This document shows positions 5,251-12,530 of a stretch of 20,683 nt of DNA, in pieces; the first letter of the stretch is position 1, and each line of letters opens with the position of its first letter. The position numbers and the translations under genes are program-made. The notes beneath the pieces are model-generated. The model was not told the DNA's origin, did not search any database, and saw only the letters and a program-made list of their open reading frames with translations. Source of the DNA: Desulfuromonadales bacterium (GTDB lineage Bacteria; Desulfobacterota; Desulfuromonadia; Desulfuromonadales; JACZKF01); assembly GCA_014860175.1 (NCBI GenBank), contig JACZKF010000511.1, forward strand, positions 1 through 20,683, read 5' to 3'.

Positions 5251-8130
5251 ATGGTGAAACAAGGAAGTAGATTGGTCGCCCTGGTGGTGGCACTGGCATG
5301 TATGTTGGTTTTTGCTGGCTGCGGTGGTGGGGGCGGGAGCAGTTCTGCCCCCTCCAGTGCGGCGCCAGCCATGGGGGTAGCGGTCGACCCGTATATCGTC
5401 GGCGCCGTCTTTCAGGAAATCGCCCCCGATGGAACGATTCTTCAGGAGTCGACCCCTTCGGACGAGCAAGGGGGTTTCCAGTTCGCCACCTCGCTGAAAA
5501 CCGGTTCCACTATCCAGATGAAAGCCGGGATGCAGGGGGTGCACAACAAGGCTCCGTTCACCGGTCTGCTCAAAAAGAAAGTGAGCAACCCTTCCGAACT
5601 CCAGGTGGTCTCTCCCCTGACGACTCTTCTGAATGGGGCGATGTCGGAAACGGAGCTACTTTCTCGGTTGGCTGACGCCGGGATATCCGGCTTGGGGCAA
5701 GCGGACTTCCAGGCCGACCCGATGCTGGAGATGGGGGCGGCGGATATTTCCGAGCGCGGATTGCGGCTGCTGCAGGCCAACATGGCGGTCAACGCCTGTC
5801 TGCAGTTGTCGGCCGACTACAGCGGCAATGCCTGCCTGGAGGGGGACCGTCTGACCCGAACCGCGCAATTGGTGCAGGCGGTGCTGAATCGGGAAAATTT
5901 CCTCTGGCATTCCACCAACTCGGAACTCACCCGCGTGATCGGTGAGAAGGGAAAAGATTTCGGTCTCTTCCTCGCCGCCTCGGTGGCGGTCATCGATGAG
6001 GTGGTGACCGGGATGAAGGCCCAGCCGGGGCTCGATGCGGTCGCCGAGGCGCAGGCCTTGATGGATGTGACCCCCAGCCTGATGCTGTTCTACTATGCCC
6101 AAACCAACCGCGGCGATCAGGCGGTGGAAGAGGGGATTCAGAGCGGGCTGATTGCGGATGTCGAAGCCGATGAAGTCCCCGTCCTCCTGGCCAGATGGAA
6201 GGAGACCTTCCCCGGAAAAGGCACTGGGGCTGTAGGGAAAAACAAGCCGCCGGTAGCGGTTGCAGTGGAAAACCAGACAGTTGCCTCCGGTCAGACGGTC
6301 AAGGTGAGCGGCGCCGGAAGTTATGATGCCGATGGTGACAACCTCTCTTACCGCTGGAATTTCGCTTCCCGGCCGACGGGGAGTCAGGCCGGTTTGGCCA
6401 ATCCTTCAGGGGTGGAATCCACCTTTGTCGCCGATGTGGCCGGTACTTTCGAAGTCAGCCTGGTTGTCAATGATGGCAACACCGACAGCAGCCCCAGCGT
6501 GGTCAGCATCGTCGCCGAAGCCAGTGCCGCCCCGGCGCCCACTCCTGAGCCCGAGCCGACCCCTGAGCCCGAGCCGACCCCCATCTATAGCGCCCCGTCC
6601 CTCGACTCTGTGAAAGTCAACGGCACCAGCTGGGTTCTCAACTGGTCACAACCCAATGAGGTTCCCTCCGGCGGCTATGACATCTGGATCGACGGGCAAG
6701 ATACCGGTGCTACCAACCGCACCACCCAACTTTCCGCGGTGATCAGCGGCTTGACCGCCGGCGTGCAGCACTGCTTCCAGGTGGAAGGACGCTATCTTCA
6801 GGTCACCCCTAACCAGTTCCCGCTGTCGAACCGAGTTTGCGCCGATCCGCTGGCTTCCGAGCCTGCTCCGACCGAGCCTGCGCCATCTGCGCCTGCTCCG
6901 TCGGCCACGGATCTCGGCCCGTTGCGGGTATTCCCCTGGGCTGAGGGGTACGGTGTCGTAGATTCCAAGGCAGGGCGTGGCGGGACCATTATCAAGGTAA
7001 CCAATTTGAACGACAGTGGTGCCGGTTCCCTTCGTGCCGCTGTCTCGGCCAGCGGTCCGCGCATCGTTGTCTTCGAAGTTAGCGGTACCATCAACCTTCA
7101 ATCGCCGATTACAGTTTCCAACCCGTATCTTACAGTGGCGGGCCAGACTGCCCCCTCCCCGGGAATCACCCTCAGGGATGCGTTTTTAATCATCAAAACC
7201 CACAATATTCTGATCCAACATCTGAGAGTTCGCACAGGCGATACCGGCCCCAGTAGTCTGCCGGTGCGCGATTCTCTACAAATGCCATATAACTCAACTA
7301 TTTACAATATTATCATCGATCATTGCTCGTTTAGCTGGGCGATCGATGAATTAGCTGCCATCTACGGGGATAACGTAACCATCAGCAACTCTATCTTCAG
7401 CGAAGCCTTGCATGATTCTTTCAATAGCAAGGGCCCTCATTCGAAGGGCATCCTGGTCAGCTCAGGGGCAGATAATGTGTCGCTGATCAAGAACCTTGTT
7501 GCTCACTGCGATGACCGATTTCCGAATGTAAACGGTGGCAATAAGAAATTTATTTCGACTAATAATCTTTACTATAATGCCGGAAGTCGCTACGTATCAA
7601 TATCAGATCCATATGCATTGGGATATAATACTTTTGTTTCCGAATCAGATCACTACAAAGATGGACCGAGTACGACTTTGTCGGGAAGCGGAGCCGTATT
7701 CTACCTGCACAGCTCGATCAATCAGACTGGAACAAAAGTTTATATTGGAAATACTCTCTACACAGGGCGTTTCCCTTTTATGAAAAATATGGCTGGATCG
7801 GGTGTCCTGGTTTCCACCAGACCGCATTGGGAGAGTACCATCAAACTTCTTCCTAATTCTGAAGTTCAAAGCTATGTTCTGGCCAATGCCGGGGCGCGCC
7901 CAGCTGACCGGGACGCGGTCGATACCCGGATCGTTACTGAAACCAAGAATGGCACGGGCAAAATCATCGACACGCCATCGCAGGTCGGCGGTCATCCGAT
8001 TTTGGCCAAGAACAGCCGGACTTTTGTCATCCCATCGAATCCCCATGGTGATGACAACGGAAACGGCTATACTAACATTGAGGAAATTCTCTATCAGATG
8101 GCCTTGGCGGTAGAGGGTCGTTCCCTGTAA
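5251..8130 (+). CDS. Multidomain lipoprotein with PKD, Fn3-like and pectate-lyase-like beta-helix domains
   Basis: This is a predicted surface or periplasmic lipoprotein of 959 residues. ATG 5251 is chosen over ATG 5224 because AGGAG (5240-5244) lies six bases ahead and the signal peptide then begins properly: a basic start, a hydrophobic stretch, and lipobox VFAGC with Cys24. After a Gly/Ser linker, residues ~40-140 resemble the carboxypeptidase-regulatory-like domain of Geobacter-type lipoproteins. Residues 331-422 look like a PKD domain (SYDADGDNLSYRW). Proline-rich linkers flank an Fn3-like domain (~446-532). Residues ~555-959 are a right-handed beta-helix of the pectate-lyase type, with DHCSFSWAIDE at 690-700 and a terminal EF-hand-like loop at 934-945. 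The lyase part is a paralog of the product of the gene at 9947. Base composition turns AT-rich inside the lyase domain. The likely role is binding or cleaving an extracellular polysaccharide; pectin itself need not be the substrate. Confidence 0.85.
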   Translation: MVKQGSRLVALVVALACMLVFAGCGGGGGSSSAPSSAAPAMGVAVDPYIVGAVFQEIAPDGTILQESTPSDEQGGFQFATSLKTGSTIQMKAGMQGVHNKAPFTGLLKKKVSNPSELQVVSPLTTLLNGAMSETELLSRLADAGISGLGQADFQADPMLEMGAADISERGLRLLQANMAVNACLQLSADYSGNACLEGDRLTRTAQLVQAVLNRENFLWHSTNSELTRVIGEKGKDFGLFLAASVAVIDEVVTGMKAQPGLDAVAEAQALMDVTPSLMLFYYAQTNRGDQAVEEGIQSGLIADVEADEVPVLLARWKETFPGKGTGAVGKNKPPVAVAVENQTVASGQTVKVSGAGSYDADGDNLSYRWNFASRPTGSQAGLANPSGVESTFVADVAGTFEVSLVVNDGNTDSSPSVVSIVAEASAAPAPTPEPEPTPEPEPTPIYSAPSLDSVKVNGTSWVLNWSQPNEVPSGGYDIWIDGQDTGATNRTTQLSAVISGLTAGVQHCFQVEGRYLQVTPNQFPLSNRVCADPLASEPAPTEPAPSAPAPSATDLGPLRVFPWAEGYGVVDSKAGRGGTIIKVTNLNDSGAGSLRAAVSASGPRIVVFEVSGTINLQSPITVSNPYLTVAGQTAPSPGITLRDAFLIIKTHNILIQHLRVRTGDTGPSSLPVRDSLQMPYNSTIYNIIIDHCSFSWAIDELAAIYGDNVTISNSIFSEALHDSFNSKGPHSKGILVSSGADNVSLIKNLVAHCDDRFPNVNGGNKKFISTNNLYYNAGSRYVSISDPYALGYNTFVSESDHYKDGPSTTLSGSGAVFYLHSSINQTGTKVYIGNTLYTGRFPFMKNMAGSGVLVSTRPHWESTIKLLPNSEVQSYVLANAGARPADRDAVDTRIVTETKNGTGKIIDTPSQVGGHPILAKNSRTFVIPSNPHGDDNGNGYTNIEEILYQMALAVEGRSL
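6546..6581 (+). repeat. Perfect 18-bp tandem repeat (two copies) in a Pro-Glu linker
   Basis: TGAGCCCGAGCCGACCCC occurs twice in direct succession and keeps the reading frame, encoding the repeating Pro-Glu-Pro-Thr linker between the PKD and Fn3-like domains. A looser proline-rich repeat (Glu-Pro-Ala-Pro) codes the linker near 6855-6905. Confidence 0.85.
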
Positions 8131-8156
8131 AGACCACCGCCACAATTTCTACCCTC

Positions 8157-8187
8157 AAGTCCCCGCATTTTGCGGGGACTTTTTTTT
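8157..8187 (+). terminator. Strong rho-independent terminator after the lipoprotein gene
   Basis: An 11-pair stem, AAGTCCCCGCA (8157-8167) with TGCGGGGACTT (8171-8181), has a three-base loop and runs directly into a T tract ending at 8187. It starts 26 bases after the stop codon, so the lipoprotein is probably transcribed apart from the downstream genes. Confidence 0.92.
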
Positions 8188-8251
8188 GCGCCAGGTATGG
8201 CGTGTGGTGCCCCACAATTGACAGTGGCCGATCATCTGTTAACCTCCGCCA

Positions 8252-8660
8252 ATGGTTCGCGGGAACACAAGTAGAGCCCCGGAGGGGTCTCATTCGGGAG
8301 CGGAGGTCGAATGCTTTCCGTCGTTCCTCATCATCACGGTCCACGTCGGGGTGGACACCTTTAACGAGTTTCCCCGCTTGGCCTACCTTCACCACTGGAG
8401 CAATCATTTTCGAGACCTTGGGCGGCTCCTACTTCGATGCGCATTGGAAGGGAGATCTTGGCTGTCTTGGGCTCACGACCATTGAGGAGACGCTGGAGAT
8501 GGTCGTGATCGTCATCTTTTTGCATGCCCTGCTCAGCTTTCGGGAACTCGGTCGGCCGGTGGCGGGTGGGCCGATCGACGTGCGAACGTTCTTGGCCTTG
8601 GCGCGGAGACGTCTCCGAGGGAAACGCTATTGCTGGAACCTATCCGCGAGTCCGGAATGA
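8252..8660 (+). pseudogene. Degenerate remnant of a membrane-protein gene, probably frameshifted
   Basis: The 578-bp gap between the terminator and the next gene has no good start codon with a ribosome site. One frame (open 8202-8660) carries protein-like segments from about 8390 to 8560: TGAIIFETLGGSYFDAHW, then LTTIEETLEMVVIVIFLHALLSF. These read as the C-terminal transmembrane segments of a multi-span membrane protein. The sequence before that in the same frame is a low-complexity Arg/Ser string. The neighbouring frame (8252-8395) gives a more natural FLIITVHVGVDTFNEFPRL, so a frameshift near 8390 would join the two. I recognise the general look but cannot name the family. It may be a decayed gene, or an assembly error in a live one. 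Confidence 0.4.
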
Positions 8661-8708
8661 GATCTTCCGGTTCGGAATGGCGGCTGCTCTCCCCTCTGTC
8701 CGGTTCTG

Positions 8709-9950
8709 ATGGGGAGAACTGAGGTGGAGTCGCACCTTGAGATGCCGAAACCGTTTCGCAACAACGCCTATGCGCTTACCGCCCTTCTCCTTTCACCGGC
8801 GTTGGCGGCCGAAACGGTTGCGACGTTACGATGTGCCATTCATCGAGGAGGGGTCGCCTGGGGGGAGGTCCTGCGCCACGCCAATCAGCATTTCTGCTCT
8901 CCTCTGCTCTATGTCCGCCTTCGCGAGCACGGGCTGCTCGAGGCGCTCCCGGCCGAGTTGGCGATCTATCTCCGATACCTGCACGCGGCCAACTGGGAGA
9001 GAAATGAGGAATTCCGGAGCACCCTGGTGGCCGTGTTGAGAATCGCGGAGGAGTTGGGGATTGAATGCATGCTCCTGAAAGGGGGGGCAACCTTCTGCGC
9101 CTGCCTGTACGGAGACCTTGGGGCAAGGATGATGGGAGATCTCGATCTCCTGGTGTCAAAAGAGGATGCTGTCCGTCTGCAGCGGGAGATCATTGCCAGG
9201 AGGGGGGGCCGGGAGCTTGGCCGGGGAGAAAAAGACCGGCGTCTCTTTTCCGAGGAGTTCGAACATTACCATCTCCCCCGCCTTTTGCCGGCCCAAGGTC
9301 CGGTCGACATCGAAATTCATTGGGAAATCGGCAGCGGGCAGGTCAGAAGGGGATTGCCGGCAGCAATAATGTGGCAGCGGCGAGAGGCGATGGCTCTGGA
9401 CGGGGTTGCCGTTTTCCTCCCAGATCCAACCTGCAGACTGCTGCATGTGACCTTGCATGCCTTACTACCGCATCGTGAATATATCCGCTCATCACTGGCC
9501 CTGGCCCACCTGGCCGAGTTCAGCGCGCTGCGGCACAAGTACCACGATTCGATTCAATGGGATGAGTGGCTGGCCGCCGGCACCGCCGCCGGAGTCCGCT
9601 CCCAATTCACCCTCTTGCGGGAACTTGAGACCTCTCTGGCCGACCGCCGGGATCACGGGCAGGCCGACCGCCCGCGGCTGTCGACTCTGGCTGGGCGCGA
9701 GCGTCTGCTGGCGGCCGGTGCCCTGATCGGCCATGGACCGGAACCGGCCAGCCCCTGCGAGAACATGAGAAAGAAGGTGATCCTCTTCTGGATCGGCATC
9801 TTCTATTGGCAGAAGGTTCCCGGCTGGATTTGGAATAACTATTGTTACCTGAAAGGGTGCCGCAGCCTCCCCCGGCGGTTTTACCTGATGACGAACTGGA
9901 TCCTGCGCCGGCTGGTTTTTCCCCGGAGGAAGAGAGAGGCGAAAACGTGA
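8709..9950 (+). CDS. Nucleotidyltransferase-fold family protein (PF14907-like)
   Basis: This protein is about 413 residues with an N-terminal helical part and a central nucleotidyltransferase-like core. LLKGGAT at residues 122-128 is followed by GARMMGDLDLLV (138-149), where D144 and D146 fit the metal-binding D-x-D of the MNT fold. HWEIGSG near 210 would supply a third acidic residue. Together these fit the uncharacterised nucleotidyltransferase family PF14907, which I recall from exopolysaccharide and exosortase-linked gene clusters. The target of nucleotide transfer is not known. The start is uncertain: ATG 8709 has no ribosome site, GTG 8724 has GGGGAG seven bases upstream, and ATG 8742 follows AGGTGGAG by 12 bases. 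Its stop overlaps the GTG start of the second lyase, so the two are translationally coupled. Confidence 0.75.
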   Translation: MGRTEVESHLEMPKPFRNNAYALTALLLSPALAAETVATLRCAIHRGGVAWGEVLRHANQHFCSPLLYVRLREHGLLEALPAELAIYLRYLHAANWERNEEFRSTLVAVLRIAEELGIECMLLKGGATFCACLYGDLGARMMGDLDLLVSKEDAVRLQREIIARRGGRELGRGEKDRRLFSEEFEHYHLPRLLPAQGPVDIEIHWEIGSGQVRRGLPAAIMWQRREAMALDGVAVFLPDPTCRLLHVTLHALLPHREYIRSSLALAHLAEFSALRHKYHDSIQWDEWLAAGTAAGVRSQFTLLRELETSLADRRDHGQADRPRLSTLAGRERLLAAGALIGHGPEPASPCENMRKKVILFWIGIFYWQKVPGWIWNNYCYLKGCRSLPRRFYLMTNWILRRLVFPRRKREAKT

Positions 9951-11293
9951 AGTCAAATCGGACACGACAACTTGGTGAGCGCAGAGTTTCCCTGGAGCGA
10001 ACAAAGCATTTTTTGCTGCTGGCAGCCAGCGCCTTCCTCCTATGGCCGGTTGAGGCACGATGTTCAGAGCTTCCCGTCTTCCCGGGAGCGACCGGCTTCG
10101 GGGTCACGACCCAGGCGGGGCGGGGAGGGCAAATCATCCCGGTAACCACCTTGCGCGACGATGGACCTGGGTCGTTGCGGGCCGCTTTGGCGACCCCAGG
10201 CCCTCGAATCATCGTTTTCGCGGTCGCTGGTACCATTCGTCTGCATTCCGGAAATCTAACCATTCACCATCCTTCGGTGACGATTGCCGGCCAATCGGCG
10301 CCGTCGCCTGGCATATCGATCCGGGGCGGGCATCTGGGCATCGAAACTCACGATGTTCTCGTCCAGCACTTGCGAATCCGGGTCGGAGACGATCCGGAGG
10401 GATCTGATCTGGGGAGCCGGGATGGCATCCAGATTCTCGGTCCTGAGGCGTACAATGTCGTGATTGATCACTGCTCCGTCAGCTGGGCTATAGACGAAAA
10501 TATTGGCATTAACGGCGGTGCTGCCAATATCACAATCAGCAATTGCATCATCAGTGAGGGTTTGAATCACTCTCTCAACCGGAAAGGGCCGCATTCAAAA
10601 GGAATTTTGATCGGTGAAAAATGTTCCGTAACACTTTTTCGCAATTTGCTCGCCCACAATGACGACCGACATCCGAATATTAAAGGAGGAGCTACAGTAG
10701 TCATGATCAACAACTTTAACTATAACGGTGGCAAAAGATGGGTACCACTTTCTGACGATGAAGGATCCGGGCCGATCAGGCTGGCGTCGCTCGGCAATAT
10801 TTTCCAAGCCGGGCCCAATACCTCGGCGAGAGCCCTTTTAAATGTTCACCGGACGGTCAGACCGGGAACCCTCATTTTCCTGGAAGACAATATCCATTCC
10901 GCCGACCGATTGATTTCGGGGGACGGGAGTTTTGAGCTTGCGGATTTGCCCCCTGCATGGATTCCTCCGGGCGAGGTCCTTCCCAGCAGCCTGGTCAGGG
11001 AACTGGCGCTCGGAGGGGCCGGAGCCCGGCCGCGGGATCGGGACGCCGTCGATCTTCGCATCGTGGACGAGATCACTGGCGGGCGCGGTGCGTTGATTGA
11101 TTCGCCTCGGCAGGTCGGAGGATGGCCCGACCATCCTGTCACCTATCGCCCCTTCCCACTCCCTGCCGAGCCGCACGGGGACCAAGATGGCAACGGCTAT
11201 ACGGCCATCGAGGAACTGCTTCATCACATGTCCGCCGAGGTGGAGGGGAAAGTAGCGCCCAATGCTTCCCCGGTAAAACTTTTGGCCAATTGA
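9947..11293 (+). CDS. Secreted pectate-lyase-like right-handed beta-helix protein
   Basis: The protein has 448 residues from GTG 9947, which overlaps the previous stop (GTGA) and has GAGAGG seven bases upstream. The open frame reaches back to 9842, but that part lies inside the upstream gene and gives no signal peptide. From 9947 there is a basic n-region, then HFLLLAASAFLLW and a likely cleavage near ARC-SE, so export through Sec is expected. The mature part opens with FPGATGFG and AGRGG, continues with GPGSLRAAL and VTIAGQSAPSPGI, and has DHCSVSWAIDE (174-184). These are typical of bacterial proteins annotated as pectate lyases. It ends in an EF-hand-like loop DQDGNGYTAIEE. It lacks the accessory domains and the lipid anchor of the paralog at 5251. 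It may cleave or bind the polysaccharide made by the downstream genes; the true substrate is unknown. Confidence 0.85.
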   Translation: MKSNRTRQLGERRVSLERTKHFLLLAASAFLLWPVEARCSELPVFPGATGFGVTTQAGRGGQIIPVTTLRDDGPGSLRAALATPGPRIIVFAVAGTIRLHSGNLTIHHPSVTIAGQSAPSPGISIRGGHLGIETHDVLVQHLRIRVGDDPEGSDLGSRDGIQILGPEAYNVVIDHCSVSWAIDENIGINGGAANITISNCIISEGLNHSLNRKGPHSKGILIGEKCSVTLFRNLLAHNDDRHPNIKGGATVVMINNFNYNGGKRWVPLSDDEGSGPIRLASLGNIFQAGPNTSARALLNVHRTVRPGTLIFLEDNIHSADRLISGDGSFELADLPPAWIPPGEVLPSSLVRELALGGAGARPRDRDAVDLRIVDEITGGRGALIDSPRQVGGWPDHPVTYRPFPLPAEPHGDQDGNGYTAIEELLHHMSAEVEGKVAPNASPVKLLAN

Positions 11294-11317
11294 AACAGAT
11301 CAAATGGGAATTATACT
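11290..11317 (+). promoter_or_regulatory. Candidate sigma-70 promoter for the methyltransferase gene
   Basis: TTGAAA (11290-11295), 16 bases, TATACT (11312-11317); each half is one mismatch from consensus. It overlaps the lyase stop codon and would leave a leader of about 100 nt before the ATG at 11427. The leader is AT-rich with no obvious hairpin terminator. Confidence 0.4.
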
Positions 11318-11426
11318 CACGGCGAGCTAAATATATAGATAAACTAATTAAAAAATTCACCGGCCTGCCTTTGTTAACTGAGGGGGTCAGAAGTCAGCAA
11401 ATTATTCCAGCGAAAAGGAAACCAAG

Positions 11427-12371
11427 ATGTCTTTAAAGTACCTGGTCCTTGGGATCGCCACCTATCTGCCTTGGTTCGACAAAATCCGTGCCAGTCGAGC
11501 CCATACTGGAGGAACGGACTCTGCCAGGTACTGTTACTCCGTTTGGCTTCGCCACCTCGTCAATGCCTATCAAAAGGGGGTATGCACTAGCTACCCGAAC
11601 GCTGTGGCGGAACTCGGTCCTGGTGATTCTATTGGAATTGGACTTTGCGCGCTAATTTCAGGGGCGGATGTGTACTACGGCCTGGACGTTGTCAAATATG
11701 CAAATGTGGATAGAAATTTGGAAATATTCGAGGCATTGGTCGAGTTGTTCAGAAGGAAGGAGAATATTCCGGATGACCAAGAATTTCCGAAACTGAAACC
11801 GCTTTTGGATTCATATGATTTCCCGAGTGAAATATTGCCTGACTGCCATTTAGAGAAATGCCTTAATGACAACCGAATCAAAGAAATTAGGGAATCCATA
11901 ATTGCAGCGGATCGCAAGGATTCCAAAATCAAATACGTAGCTCCTTTCCATGATAAGAATGTAATAAAACAAGAGTCACTCGATATGCTTTACTCCCAAG
12001 CGGTCCTTGAACATGTAGAAAATCTTCATGAAATTTACGACAACATGAAACATTGGCTTAAACCTTCCGGTTTTATATCACATCAAATTGACTTTAAGTG
12101 CCACGGTCTCGCACGAGAATGGAATGGCCACTGGACATATTCAGACTTAAAATGGAAATTAATAAAAGGTAGGCGTCCATATCTTCTTAACAGGCAATCC
12201 TTATCACAGCATATGAAATTTATCTGCCAGCACTTCAAAGTTATCGGCGAGGTAAAAATTACAGTCGGGGAGACGAGAATACAACCTAAAGATCTTGCTC
12301 CTTCTTTCAAGCATATGTCCAAGGCAGATCTGTCGACGAGTGCAGCCTTTTTCCAAGCGGTAAAGAAATAA
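11427..12371 (+). CDS. Class I SAM-dependent methyltransferase
   Basis: This protein of 314 residues contains AELGPGDSIGIGLCAL (about residues 66-81), a match to the glycine-rich S-adenosylmethionine loop (motif I). It is followed by YYGLDVV, whose Asp would be the motif II acidic residue. SLDMLYSQAVLEHVENL, later in the protein, is the usual post-motif segment of sugar- and small-molecule methyltransferases. A likely job is methylating a sugar or an end group of the polysaccharide made by this cluster; that is inferred from position. ATG 11427 has AGGA at 11416-11419. The gene is clearly more AT-rich than its neighbours and is separated from the tightly packed operon by about 160 bases. This suggests a separate origin. 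Confidence 0.8.
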   Translation: MSLKYLVLGIATYLPWFDKIRASRAHTGGTDSARYCYSVWLRHLVNAYQKGVCTSYPNAVAELGPGDSIGIGLCALISGADVYYGLDVVKYANVDRNLEIFEALVELFRRKENIPDDQEFPKLKPLLDSYDFPSEILPDCHLEKCLNDNRIKEIRESIIAADRKDSKIKYVAPFHDKNVIKQESLDMLYSQAVLEHVENLHEIYDNMKHWLKPSGFISHQIDFKCHGLAREWNGHWTYSDLKWKLIKGRRPYLLNRQSLSQHMKFICQHFKVIGEVKITVGETRIQPKDLAPSFKHMSKADLSTSAAFFQAVKK

Positions 12372-12530
12372 ACACTACACATATACTTCAAAGGGGAGAT
12401 TATTGCCAATTCTCCGCTGAAGTGATTTGGAAAGATCCCTGCGGATGCATAACCATATTCCCGGATTTTTTCAACTCAGGCCACAGGTCAGATAACTGAA
12501 TATTCTAAGTTTAAATGAAGGATATTGTAC

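Noticed and set aside
8218..8245. Promoter beginning TTGACA at 8218 for the nucleotidyltransferase gene
   Set aside because: The -35 is perfect, but the best -10 at 16 bases (TAACCT) matches only three positions, and the start would be nearly 500 bases from the gene.
9842..9946. Upstream extension of the second lyase to an earlier start
   Set aside because: It would lie inside the nucleotidyltransferase gene, adds a Pro/Glu-rich stretch before the signal peptide, and has no ribosome site. GTG 9947 does.
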